A stretch of 16,645 nucleotides of DNA from Streptomyces chattanoogensis (GCF_001294335.1 NZ_LGKG01000188.1:1-16645), one strand, 5' to 3'; positions 1-7,717 are shown, counted from the first letter of the stretch. The notes: generated by a model not told the origin, from the letters alone. Program-made: numbers and translations.

Positions 1-69
1 CGGATGACCAGCGCTGCGGCACGAGCGGCAGCGCTGTCGCCGGACGTGCTGCCGGTCACCTCCGGCTGA
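1..69 (+). CDS. C-terminal tail of an upstream gene (partial)
   Basis: Frame 1 is open from the first base of the window to a TGA at 67-69 and would encode 22 residues, rich in Ala and ending PVTSG. The codons are G/C-ending as in real genes here. A hairpin with a following T-run at 140-177 lies about 70 nt downstream, which fits the end of a transcription unit. The piece is too short to assign to a family, and an accidental open frame in GC-rich DNA remains possible. Confidence 0.35.
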   Translation, partial: RMTSAAARAAALSPDVLPVTSG

Positions 70-139
70 GGCAGGCACGCGCACCTGCGCCGGCACCCCC
101 ACTGCCGCGTATGTGAGTTGCGGCGCAAATGTGCAGGTC

Positions 140-177
140 AAAAGGGGTCGCATCTCTTGGGGTGCGGCCCCGTTTTT
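140..177 (+). terminator. Rho-independent terminator-like hairpin
   Basis: GGGGTCGCA (144-152) pairs with TGCGGCCCC (163-171), 9 bp including one G-U pair, around a 10-nt loop. It is followed by a T5 run at 173-177 and preceded by A4 at 140-143. It fits termination of the gene ending at 69. A clear T-run is notable in DNA of this base composition. Confidence 0.6.
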
Positions 178-194
178 GCGCCCGTGCTGGATGA

Positions 195-221
195 GATGAC
201 GTGTCGTCATGTCACGTCATC
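195..221. repeat. Nested inverted repeat of TGACG half-sites
   Basis: GATGACGTG (195-203) and CACGTCATC (213-221) are perfect 9-bp inverted arms. Inside them ATGACG (196-201) and CGTCAT (205-210) form a second perfect inverted repeat with a 3-nt gap. Three ATGACG-type half-sites are therefore packed into 27 bp. This looks like an operator or binding cluster rather than a terminator. Nothing with an obvious promoter follows before the CinA-like pseudogene. The rest of 178-350 shows no gene. Confidence 0.45.
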
Positions 222-350
222 CCTGGTCGTCCGTGCTGTGCTGGATTGGTGCTGGACTGCTGTGAGGACGCGTAGCCGCTACCGCGATGGCTTGCCGGCA
301 GCGTTGCGGGGATAGGGAAGCCGGCGGTCTCTCGGAGGCTGTGCAGGTGC

Positions 351-1169
351 GTGCCCTTGGCAGGGGACCAGACAAGAGGGGAACGGCCGCGAGTGGTGGT
401 CTTCCGGGATCATCGATCACCACTGAGTCCACTCTGCCCCTATGAGGCGCCGCGCGGTGCCGACGGCCCCACGGCCGCCATCGTCACCATCGGCGACGAA
501 CTGCTCCGCGCCGACCTGGAGGGCTCCAACGCAGACAACGCCTCCGGAATGCTCGGCGAGCGAGGCATCCCATTCCGCGTATGCCACGCCATCGCCGAGG
601 CCATCCCCCCAACGGCTGGGACTGACGTCATCGTGGTGGTGGGCGGGCTCGGTCCCAGCTCCGACGATGTGACGCGCAATGCTGTGGCCCGCGCGCTGGC
701 ATACTCGGCGGAGCGACGCGAGGAGGCACGGCAGGACGTCGAGGAGGGTCTTACCTGCTTCGGCATCGCCGTCCATGATGGCAACCGCTGCCTGCCGCCG
801 TTCGCCGAGGGTGCCGACCTGCTGCCGAACCCAACGGACCGCCTGAGGGCTGCCGGGCCGAGGCTCAGGGCAGCAGTGTGCTCATGCTCCCGGGCCCGTC
901 GCGCGAGCGCCTTCCGGTGCTGGAGGCTATGCTGCACGACGGAAACGGCCACGTCCCGAGCCTCCCGAGGTGGCCACCCTCGTTCGCCATACCCTTGGCA
1001 TCATCGAGGTGGGGCGGGCGCTGGTCGACGCACTCGTACGGGATAGCGGGGTGCCGGTCAGGCGCTGCTCCTCGAAGAGTGCGGCCTTGTCGTGTACCTC
1101 GACGAACGCATCTTCGAGGGCGTGTTCGCCTCCGAGTTGGTCTGCGAACGCGACGTCGGCAACGGCTAG
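351..1169 (+). pseudogene. CinA-like / molybdopterin-binding (MoaB-Mog fold) protein, frameshifted
   Basis: The first frame (351-about 860) carries a recognisable CinA N-terminal domain. It has AIVTIGDELL, then the glycine-rich GGLGPSSDDVTR motif, which in this fold binds the nucleotide or cofactor, and a PPFAEGADLLPNP segment matching the usual EGAxxLPNP stretch. The next expected block, VLMLPGPSRERLPVLEAML, is present but in another frame (from about 870). A further frame change near 960-1000 leads into IIEVGRALVDALVRDSG, and another lets the tail run to the TAG at 1167-1169. The spacer before VGGLGP looks about ten residues shorter than usual. At least two frameshifts make it non-functional. 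The start is uncertain: 351 is a GTG with no convincing ribosome binding site, and homology begins near 477. CinA-type proteins act in pyridine-nucleotide repair and related reactions; the exact original role cannot be told. Confidence 0.65.
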
Positions 1170-1377
1170 GGCGCCGCTGAGAGCCGCGCTTCAACTCTGA
1201 GCGGGCGTCCGGGGGCCTGATGCTCGTGCATCGCTGGCCCACTCTGAACGAACGGCAACGCAACGCTTCTCGATCTGTTTGTGCCTGGTGAGAATCCCGG
1301 CACCTGGGAGCCGGGTGAATGACGCTCGGCTACACGCTGCGGTCTGACGGTCAAGTGCAGCGCTGGGGGAGTGCTAG
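1170..1377. other. Intergenic stretch left of the IS element
   Basis: No open frame with family similarity was found here. A small hairpin, CCCGGC (1296-1301) with GCCGGG (1310-1315), has no T-run. The segment ends with CTAG at 1374-1377, directly abutting the IS terminal repeat. CTAG is a known kind of target for the IS427 group of IS5-family elements. Confidence 0.4.
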
Positions 1378-1400
1378 GGCCCGTCTGACAAATGATCACC
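1378..1400 (+). repeat. Left terminal inverted repeat of the IS5-family element
   Basis: A 23-bp end with the core GTCTGACAAA at 1383-1392, beginning GGCCC and ending GATCACC. It is preceded by CTAG. Its inverted partner at 11414-11436 differs at only three positions (4, 5 and 16 of the repeat). Confidence 0.8.
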
Positions 1401-2211
1401 AACGGGGTTCTCGCAGCCACAAGATCAGAGCTGCTATGACGATCCCAGCCCGGTAGCGATCGGCGAGCTTGTCGAACCTCGTCGCGATCGCACGGAATTG
1501 CTTGAGACGGGCGAAGCATCGTTCGACTACCTTGCGGGCGGGGTAGATGCTCCTGTCGAAGGCGGGTGGGCGACCGCCCTGGTCTCCACGACGTCGCCGG
1601 TTGGCCATCTGGTCGCGGCGTTCGGGGATCGTGGCAGCGATGGGAGGTCGGCCCGTCACAGCGCGCGGGATGCGGATGCTGTCGAGGACCTGGCCGAAAG
1701 CGGTAACGTCGTTGACGTTGCCCGGTGTGAGCACAATCGACAGCGGAAGGCCGCGGCCGTCGACGGCAAGGTGGACCTTGGTGGTCAGGCCTCCACGGGA
1801 GCGGCCGATTGCCTGGCGCGTCTGCGAATGGCCCGGATCTTCCAGTGTGTCCCCGTCTGCAGCCCTCCTTTTGCGGGCGCCGGCCGAGTGCTGATGGGCT
1901 CGGTTGATGGTGGAGTCGACTGACACGGTCCAGTCCACCCGGCCCACCGCGTCGTCGCAAACCTGGAGGTGCTCCAGCAACGTCGCCCAGATCCCGTCCA
2001 CTTCCCAGCGGGCGAACCGCTCGTAGACGGTCTGCCAGGGCCCGTACCGTTCGGGGAGATCGCGCCAGGGAGCCCCGGTCCGCAGCCGCCACAGCACACC
2101 GTTGACCACTTGGCGGTGATCACGCCATGGACGGCCACGTCCGCCCCGCTTCGGCAACAGAGGTCCAATCCGCTCCCATGCCGCGTCCGTCAACTCGCCT
2201 CGCACTGACAC
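1396..2211 (-). CDS. IS5-family transposase, probably lacking the second catalytic Asp
   Basis: A 271-residue DDE transposase. It opens with a helix-turn-helix-like N-terminus (ELTDAAWERIGPLLP) and WRLRTGAPWRDLPERYGPW (41-59). The first catalytic aspartate is in SVDSTINRAHQHSAGA (D99). The C-terminal glutamate motif is VVERCFARLKQFRAIATRFDK (229-248, E230), and the protein ends LREPRW. In relatives a stretch of roughly 25 residues with an ADKxY motif, carrying the second catalytic Asp, sits between the GRP and the IPERRDQ segments. Here TGRPP runs straight into IAATIPERRDQ (residues 186-201), so this part appears deleted in frame. GTG at 2211 is chosen because GAGGG lies 7-8 nt upstream; GTG at 2205 is the alternative, and the longer upstream frame is shadow of the hydroxylase gene. 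It starts 4 nt after the hydroxylase stop on the same strand, so it should be cotranscribed with the catabolic operon. Probably inactive. Confidence 0.85.
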   Translation of the reverse strand: MSVRGELTDAAWERIGPLLPKRGGRGRPWRDHRQVVNGVLWRLRTGAPWRDLPERYGPWQTVYERFARWEVDGIWATLLEHLQVCDDAVGRVDWTVSVDSTINRAHQHSAGARKRRAADGDTLEDPGHSQTRQAIGRSRGGLTTKVHLAVDGRGLPLSIVLTPGNVNDVTAFGQVLDSIRIPRAVTGRPPIAATIPERRDQMANRRRRGDQGGRPPAFDRSIYPARKVVERCFARLKQFRAIATRFDKLADRYRAGIVIAALILWLREPRW

Positions 2212-2215
2212 AGAA

Positions 2216-3748
2216 TCACCCTCGGAAACGCTCGCAGGAGCTCGGTGCGGGCAGGAGCCCGCACAGGGCCTTCGGGTCAGGTGCGGTGCGTTGGACGGTG
2301 CCGTCGGGGCGGACCAGTGCCGCTGCGGTGTGGCCGCTGCGGAGCCAGCGGTGCAGGGCGGTGCCGGGCGGGGCGGTGACCAGGACACCGCCGCGGTCGT
2401 AGACCTCGGAGCGCAGTGCGGGGGTGACGGCTGCGGAGGTGACCAGCGCGTAGCGGCCCGCGGTCAGGTCGTCGAGGCGTCGGCCGTCCGGCAACGGGGC
2501 GTTGGGGCACAGACGTCCCGCGAGGCCGAGCCCGAGCCGTCCGCGGTCGACCAGGGCTGACCGGTGCAGGGCCGGGGTCCGGCTGTCGAGAATGCGGTTG
2601 CTCAGGCCGGGAAGCCGGTGCAGATGGGGTGCGAGCAGACGGCGAAGGGCACTGCCGGTATCCCCGCCCGCGGTCATCGCGGTGCCGACCAGCTTGGCGA
2701 GGGTGATCATGGAGCGGGCGTGGGGCTTGCGTTCGGCCTCGTAGCTGTCCAGCACGTGTTCGGGTAGGCGGCTGTCGAGGACGGCGGCGAGCTTCCAGGT
2801 GAGGTTGGCGGCGTCACGCAGGCCCGCGCCCATGCCCTGGCCGATGAAGGGCGGGGTGAGGTGGGCGGCGTCGCCGAGCAGGAAGAGACGCTGCTTGCGC
2901 CAGTGGTCGGCGATCTGGGCGCGGAAGGTGTACTCCGCCGTGCGCACGATCTGCAGTTCGTCTGCGGGGAGGTCGCCGGTCCAGGGTCGGATGAGGGTGT
3001 GCAGGCGGGTCATGTCGCGGTAGTCGTCGGCGCGTTCATCGGGCAGGAGCTGGAACTCCCAGCGGTAGCGGCGCTCGGCGATGCGCATGTAGGTGGCGGC
3101 ACGCACCGGGTCGCAGACCTGGTGCACGCCCTCCCACTGGGCCAGGTCGGCGTCGGTGGCGAGGTCGACGACCAGCCAGCGTTGTGCGAAGGCCAGGTCG
3201 TGCATGGTGGAGCCGATCGTCGCGCGGGCCAGGCTGTTCGCGCCGTCGCAGCCGAGCACGTACCCGGCGGTCACGGTGCTGATCTCGCCGGTGGTCCGGT
3301 CGGTGAGGCGGACTCGTACTGGCCCTCCGTCGGACTGCTCGATCGCGGTGATCTCCACGTTCCCGCGCAGGGTGACGGTCGGGTGCCGTTCGAGGTTGGC
3401 GCGCAGCACCTCCTCCAGTTGGGGCTGGTCGAACATGTTGGCCTCGGGGTGACCGTGGCGGCCGAGGTCGGCGCCGCGCCGGAACTCGGCCAGTACCCGC
3501 AGCTCGCGGTCCAGGAGCCGCAGGCCGTGGGCGGGGCGGGAGATGGCGGCGAACTGCCTGGCGATGCCGAGTCGGGCGAGCAGTCGGTAGATCTCGTCGT
3601 CGAGGTGGACCGCCCGCGGCAGTGGATAGACCGACTCCCAGCGGTCCAGCACGAGGGTCTCGATGCCGTACTGGCCCAGCAGTGTCGCCGCGGTCAGGCC
3701 GGTGGGGCCGGCGCCGATCACGACCACTGGGATGGTGTCGGCGGTCAT
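2216..3748 (-). CDS. FAD-dependent aromatic hydroxylase, MhpA-like
   Basis: A 510-residue class A flavin monooxygenase. Such enzymes use NAD(P)H and O2 to ortho-hydroxylate phenols to catechols. It shows the N-terminal dinucleotide fold VVVIGAGPTGLTAATLL (8-24), the DG motif YVLGCDGANSLAR (163-175) and the GD motif LFLLGDAAHLTPPFIGQGMG (288-307) for FAD ribityl binding. A C-terminal thioredoxin-like tail ends LVRPDGTV..DPKALCGLLP, as in 3-(3-hydroxyphenyl)propionate hydroxylases. ATG at 3748 overlaps the synthetase stop (ATGA), so coupled translation is expected. The upstream in-frame extension is synthetase sequence. It is last in the catabolic operon and is followed 4 nt later by the transposase. 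Its final ten or so residues (SSCERFRG) may come from the IS junction, although the fold looks complete. MhpA-like is a family call; the substrate is not established. Confidence 0.85.
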   Translation of the reverse strand: MTADTIPVVVIGAGPTGLTAATLLGQYGIETLVLDRWESVYPLPRAVHLDDEIYRLLARLGIARQFAAISRPAHGLRLLDRELRVLAEFRRGADLGRHGHPEANMFDQPQLEEVLRANLERHPTVTLRGNVEITAIEQSDGGPVRVRLTDRTTGEISTVTAGYVLGCDGANSLARATIGSTMHDLAFAQRWLVVDLATDADLAQWEGVHQVCDPVRAATYMRIAERRYRWEFQLLPDERADDYRDMTRLHTLIRPWTGDLPADELQIVRTAEYTFRAQIADHWRKQRLFLLGDAAHLTPPFIGQGMGAGLRDAANLTWKLAAVLDSRLPEHVLDSYEAERKPHARSMITLAKLVGTAMTAGGDTGSALRRLLAPHLHRLPGLSNRILDSRTPALHRSALVDRGRLGLGLAGRLCPNAPLPDGRRLDDLTAGRYALVTSAAVTPALRSEVYDRGGVLVTAPPGTALHRWLRSGHTAAALVRPDGTVQRTAPDPKALCGLLPAPSSCERFRG

Positions 3749-5637
3749 GACGCCACCGGTCCGGGCGTCGCCGGGGACCACGTCCAACGCAGGGCGTACC
3801 GGTCGAGGATCGCACTGATGGCCTCGAGGTCACCGGCACCGGGGGTGACGGACACGAGGACGGACCCGTCCTCGACCGCCGCGTCGACTTCGATGCCGGC
3901 GCCTTGACCGGCCAGGGCCTCTGTGACAACCAGCCGGGTGGCGTCCGCCCGCAGGGCGAGCTTGTAGGGCTTGCCCACGTCGGTCACCGGCAGCGCGGCG
4001 AGGACGGTGACGGACTTCGGTGCGGCCGCGCGCTCCGGGACGCGCTCGGCGGCCCACTGGCGGAGCTCGTCCTCGGTCGTGTCCGCCTCCGGGGCGAGGG
4101 TCACGTACGCCACCGGGACCTCGCCCGCGTGCGGGTCCGGGCGTCCGACCGCGCCGGCGCCGGTGACGTGCGGGTGGGCGAGCAGCGCGTCCTCGATGAC
4201 GACCGGGTCGATGTTGTGGCCGCCGCGGATGATCAGGTCCTTGGCACGGCCGGCCAGGTGGACGAACCCGTCCGTGTCGAGTCGGGCCAGGTCGCCGGTG
4301 TCGAGCCAGCCGTCCACGAGCTTGCCGAGGCCGTCGAGGACCGGACGGCCCTGGGCGTCGCGGCCGGTGACGTAGCCGGCGAACACGGTCGGGCCGGCGA
4401 TCGCCAGCAGGCCGGTCCGCCCGGCGGGCAGCTCCGCCCCCGATTCCGGGTGGACGACCTTCACCCACTGGTAGGGCATGCGCTGCCCGACCGCGGCGGG
4501 GCGCGGCGCGTCGGGGAAACTGCGGACGCTGGCACAGGTGGCCTCGGTCAGGCCGTAGCCCTCGACCAGCCTCACCCCGCTGCGGGCCTCGAATGCGGCT
4601 CGGACGGCGTCGGGCAGCGGCGACGCGCCGACCATGGCGTACCGCAGGCTGCTGATGTCCGCCGTGCCGATCGGGCACTGGGCGAGCACCTGGTAGACGG
4701 TCGGCACGGCGCTCATGGCCGCGATGCCGTAGTGCTCGACGATCGACCAGAACTCCCCGTACAGGGCGGGTTCGCGGTAGCCGAGCGGCCCTGCCCACAC
4801 CACCTGCTGGCCCTTGAACAGCGGCGCCAGCAGCGTGACGACCAGGGCATTGACGTGGAACAGGGGAAGCGCGGCGAAGATCACCGCGTCGCCGTCCAGT
4901 ATCGAGTTGGCGGCGATCATCCAGGCGTTGGCGACTTCGCTTTCGTGGGTGTGGGCGGCGAGCTTCGGGATGCCGGTGGTGCCGCCGGTGTGGAAGAACG
5001 CGGCCAGGTCGCCCGGCCGGGGTGGTTCTCCCGTGAATGCGGACGCGTCCTCGGCCCGGGCCAGGTCGGCGAGGTAGGCGATCAGCACCCCGTCGATCCG
5101 CGGCAGCGGCGCGGGATCGCCAACTGCCGCCGTGGGCCGAAGCACCAGGACCGCGTCGAGCGCTTCGGCCAGCTCGGGCAGCTTCGCCCAGACGTCCGGG
5201 GCCAGCTCCGGGCCCGCGGTGACGAGGACCCGGGCACCGGAGCGCCGCAGTAGCTCGGTCAGGTGCGCGGGGGCCAGAGCGCCGTTGAGCGGCGCGGCGA
5301 TGCCGGCGAGCTGCGCGGCGAGTGTCGCAGGAATGAGTTCGGCGCAGTTGGGCGCCATCAGCGCGACCGCGGCGCCGCGGCGGACCCCGAACCGGTGCAG
5401 GACGTTGGCATAGCGGTGCACTCCGGCCAGCAGGTCGGCGAAGGTGCACCGCAGTGGCCCGCGCCACCGCTCGGCGTCGGGGAGCACCGTCAGGGCGGTG
5501 CGGTCGGGCCAGAGCCGCGCGGCCCGGGCCAGCAGGTCGTAGGTGGAGGCAGGAAGGCCACGAGCCTCGAGCGGCACCTCCTCGATCGCGACCAGGTCGG
5601 AAGGGGCGGCGTAGTGGGGCCACAGCAGTTCGCTCAC
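3745..5637 (-). CDS. Acyl-CoA synthetase (AMP-binding, about 630-residue type)
   Basis: A 630-residue ANL-superfamily adenylating enzyme, expected to activate a carboxylic acid with ATP and join it to CoA. Visible motifs are the P-loop FFHTGGTTGIPK (214-225), EGYGLTEAT (359-367), GWLDTGDL (443-450), the hinge GRAKDLIIRGGHNI (463-476), and the A10 lysine in VGKPYK (K556). About 75 residues follow the A10 lysine. This tail, and the N-terminal ...IEEVPLEARGLPASTYDLL, recall the 630-residue acyl-CoA synthetase subgroup (PRK07529-type, from memory). GTG at 5637 is chosen. It overlaps the hydrolase stop as GTGA, and GAGG lies about 8 nt upstream. The longer open frame upstream is the hydrolase gene read in another frame. 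Its place between the hydrolase and the hydroxylase suggests the pathway handles a carboxylated aromatic or a ring-cleavage acid. Confidence 0.88.
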   Translation of the reverse strand: MSELLWPHYAAPSDLVAIEEVPLEARGLPASTYDLLARAARLWPDRTALTVLPDAERWRGPLRCTFADLLAGVHRYANVLHRFGVRRGAAVALMAPNCAELIPATLAAQLAGIAAPLNGALAPAHLTELLRRSGARVLVTAGPELAPDVWAKLPELAEALDAVLVLRPTAAVGDPAPLPRIDGVLIAYLADLARAEDASAFTGEPPRPGDLAAFFHTGGTTGIPKLAAHTHESEVANAWMIAANSILDGDAVIFAALPLFHVNALVVTLLAPLFKGQQVVWAGPLGYREPALYGEFWSIVEHYGIAAMSAVPTVYQVLAQCPIGTADISSLRYAMVGASPLPDAVRAAFEARSGVRLVEGYGLTEATCASVRSFPDAPRPAAVGQRMPYQWVKVVHPESGAELPAGRTGLLAIAGPTVFAGYVTGRDAQGRPVLDGLGKLVDGWLDTGDLARLDTDGFVHLAGRAKDLIIRGGHNIDPVVIEDALLAHPHVTGAGAVGRPDPHAGEVPVAYVTLAPEADTTEDELRQWAAERVPERAAAPKSVTVLAALPVTDVGKPYKLALRADATRLVVTEALAGQGAGIEVDAAVEDGSVLVSVTPGAGDLEAISAILDRYALRWTWSPATPGPVAS

Positions 5638-6575
5638 CGGGCGTACCTCACCGTCGTGCGCTGGCGGCCGAGGTCGAGCGTGCCGTCGTTGGTGGCTACG
5701 GCGGCCTCCACCAGATCGCCGTCGTGCAGGTACTTGGGGTTCTTGGCCTGGGCCTTGAAGAACAGTCGCCACTTGGTCGCGGCCGGCAGCAGCGAGCCCA
5801 GGATCTCGGCCGGCTTGGGCGGCGCGCTGAGCGCGGTGCCGACCGGGGTGCCCGTGAGCAGCAGGTCGCCGGGGTCCAGCCGCTGGAAGCCGCTGAGTGC
5901 CCTCAGGGCTTCGAGCGGCCGGTAGATCATGTCGGAGGCGGGCATGTCCTGCCGCAGCTCGCCGTTGACCCACAGGCGCAGCCGCAGCTCGGCGAACCGG
6001 TCGAGGTCGCCCTCCTCCAGCAGCACCAGCGCCGGTCCGGTGGGGGTGAAGGTGGGGTAGGACTTGGCCTCGTAGAACTGGGTCTTGGGCAGTTGCAGGT
6101 CCCGGGCGGAGATGTCGTTGGTGACCACGAGGGCGGCGACGTGGTCGGAAAGATTCGCGGCAGAGAACTGGGTGCCGACCGGGAGGGGTGCGCCGATGAC
6201 GAGGCCGATCTCCACTTCGTAGTCGAGCAGCTGGACGTGGGTGGGCTTGATGATGTCCTCGTACGGGCCGCTGATCGACCCGGACGCCTTGCGGAAGAAC
6301 GCGAGCGGGACGCGCTTCGGGTCAAGGCCCGCATCGGCCGCGTGCGAGACGAAGTTCGCCATCTGGGCCACGACCCGGCGCCCCGGGGTGACCGGAGAGA
6401 GCACCGAGAGGTCGGCGACCGGCACGCCGGGGTCGGTGCCGTGCACGGCGGCGGTGACGGCGTCCCGGTCGGCCAGCAGCTCGGCGGTGGTGGCGGCCGC
6501 GGTCCGCACCCGGACGGCGCGCTGCTCGCGGACGGTGTACCAGCCGTCGGCTGTGCGCAGGACGTTGACGCTCAT
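5634..6575 (-). CDS. Fumarylacetoacetate hydrolase (FAH) family protein
   Basis: A 313-residue protein of the FAH / 2-keto-4-pentenoate hydratase fold. These enzymes use a divalent metal to hydrolyse, hydrate or decarboxylate dicarbonyl products of aromatic ring cleavage. Probable metal ligands are E120 and E122 in LLDYEVEIGLVIG and D154 in VTNDISARD. A lysine at 171 leads into KSYPTFTPTGP, and LLLTGTPVG (238-246) closes the core. The first 70 or so residues form the usual variable N-terminal domain. ATG at 6575 overlaps the dioxygenase stop as ATGA and the gene ends in a GTGA overlap with the synthetase. It likely processes the semialdehyde or keto-acid made by the neighbouring extradiol dioxygenase. 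Hydrolase and hydratase roles cannot be told apart from sequence alone. Confidence 0.88.
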   Translation of the reverse strand: MSVNVLRTADGWYTVREQRAVRVRTAAATTAELLADRDAVTAAVHGTDPGVPVADLSVLSPVTPGRRVVAQMANFVSHAADAGLDPKRVPLAFFRKASGSISGPYEDIIKPTHVQLLDYEVEIGLVIGAPLPVGTQFSAANLSDHVAALVVTNDISARDLQLPKTQFYEAKSYPTFTPTGPALVLLEEGDLDRFAELRLRLWVNGELRQDMPASDMIYRPLEALRALSGFQRLDPGDLLLTGTPVGTALSAPPKPAEILGSLLPAATKWRLFFKAQAKNPKYLHDGDLVEAAVATNDGTLDLGRQRTTVRYAR

Positions 6576-7717
6576 CGGTTCATCGCTTTCATCAGGCCCA
6601 GCAGACGGCCGGGGTCGATCTCGTTGTCGGCGCGCAGCGCGCGCACCACCTCGCGGATCAGTGCGGGGGTGGGGTTGGCGCCGAGGAAGTCGCGGGTGGC
6701 CGGCGGGCCCCACTGGGCCAGGCCGCTGGCGGACATCGGAGCCCAGCCGGGTTCCAGGTCGCAGTCGAACAGGTCGCTGTCGGCGAAGTGCTCGACCATC
6801 AGCCTGTCCGGATCGCGCCAGTAGTCGAAGAGCTGGCTGCCCTGGATGTGCCGGCCGATGCCCCAGCTGCGCTTGTAGCCGCGCTCGGCGAGGTACTGCC
6901 CTCCGGCGGCGATCGCGTCGAGGTCGGTGACCTGGTAGGCGGAGTGGACGTAGCCGGTGCGCGGGCCCAGGTGCATCGCGAGGGTGTGGTGGTCGACCGG
7001 TGTGCTGCCCTGGTCGCAGCGGATGAACGCCATGGTGGGCCCGCGGTCGCGCTGGCCGTCCAGGAACAGGAAGTCGCTGACGATCAGGCCGAGGGTGTCC
7101 AGGTACCAGTCCAGGGCCTGGGTGAACCTCGGCGTCTCCAGCACGACGTGGCCCAGCCGCTGGATGCGGGCGGGTTCGCGCGGCGGGCGCTGGGTGGCGT
7201 TGGTCCGGGTCCGGCTGCCGCCGACGTTGAGCGGGAGCGGGGGCTGTTCGGGCAGGGCCGGGAGCTGCTCGGTGCCGTGGATGACGCGGACCGGGAAGCC
7301 GGACGGGTCGGCCAGGTCCACGACCTGCCCGCCGCCGAACTCTCGGAGGTCGCGGACCGGATGGCCGGTGGCGCGGGCCAGGCGGTCCAGGTCCGCGCGC
7401 CCGGCGGCCCGGAACGCCGGGCCGAGGAAGCGCGAGGTGCGGCCTTGGCGCACGACCACGCACGCCGATCCGGGCAGGGTGCCACGCAGATACAGCGCCC
7501 GGCCGGTGCGCGCGGCGACGGCGAAGCCGAAGTCGCGGGCGAACACCTCGGCGCGGGCCAGGTCGGGTTTCTCGAACTCCAGCCAGGCCAGGTCCGCCAC
7601 TTTGATCACGGGCTGCCGGGCGCGGCCGGGGTGTTCCCCGCGCAGTGCCCCGTGCTCGCTGTGCAGGTCCTGGTGGGCGGTGGTGGGCCCGGGCGGGCGG
7701 GCTCGGTCGTTCGACAT
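6572..7717 (-). CDS. VOC-family extradiol ring-cleavage dioxygenase
   Basis: A 381-residue two-domain vicinal-oxygen-chelate protein, like type I extradiol dioxygenases, which open catechols with O2 and Fe(II). The N-terminal module (about 37-150) is degenerate and the C-terminal module (about 185-315) is catalytic. The expected metal triad is H190 (RLGHVVLET), H258 (GYVHSAYQV) and E309 (RLMVEHFAD). The second-shell residues usual in BphC-like enzymes are also visible: H244 in VDHHTLAM, H290 in GIGRHIQGS and Y299 in LFDYWRDPD. A tail of about 65 residues follows. ATG at 7717 is chosen because GGAG lies 7 nt upstream and the hydrophilic N-terminus is continuous from there. It is the promoter-proximal gene of the operon, divergent from the TetR gene across a 142-bp control region. 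The call of extradiol activity rests on the conserved residues; the substrate is unknown. Confidence 0.86.
   Translation of the reverse strand: MSNDRARPPGPTTAHQDLHSEHGALRGEHPGRARQPVIKVADLAWLEFEKPDLARAEVFARDFGFAVAARTGRALYLRGTLPGSACVVVRQGRTSRFLGPAFRAAGRADLDRLARATGHPVRDLREFGGGQVVDLADPSGFPVRVIHGTEQLPALPEQPPLPLNVGGSRTRTNATQRPPREPARIQRLGHVVLETPRFTQALDWYLDTLGLIVSDFLFLDGQRDRGPTMAFIRCDQGSTPVDHHTLAMHLGPRTGYVHSAYQVTDLDAIAAGGQYLAERGYKRSWGIGRHIQGSQLFDYWRDPDRLMVEHFADSDLFDCDLEPGWAPMSASGLAQWGPPATRDFLGANPTPALIREVVRALRADNEIDPGRLLGLMKAMNR

Larger units (their letters stand above)
1378..2211 (-). mobile_element. IS5-family element (IS427-like), inner end missing
   Basis: The outer terminal repeat (1378-1400) overlaps the transposase stop codon. 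The expected second terminal repeat, normally some tens of bases upstream of the transposase start, is absent. The transposase ribosome binding site already overlaps the end of the hydroxylase gene at 2216, and no GTCTGACAAA-like core occurs there. The element is therefore truncated at its inner side, by deletion or recombination with the cargo. Confidence 0.7.

Noticed and set aside
2212..2388. Extending the transposase to an ATG at 2388
   Set aside because: The added residues are the hydroxylase tail read in another frame; the GTG at 2211 has a ribosome binding site and matches the family start.
2861..6824. Long plus-strand open frames opposite the catabolic operon (2861-3907, 3904-5253, 5454-6824)
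   Set aside because: They are antisense to genes with clear family motifs, have biased compositions with repeated low-information residues, and show no motifs or ribosome binding sites. They are an effect of high GC.
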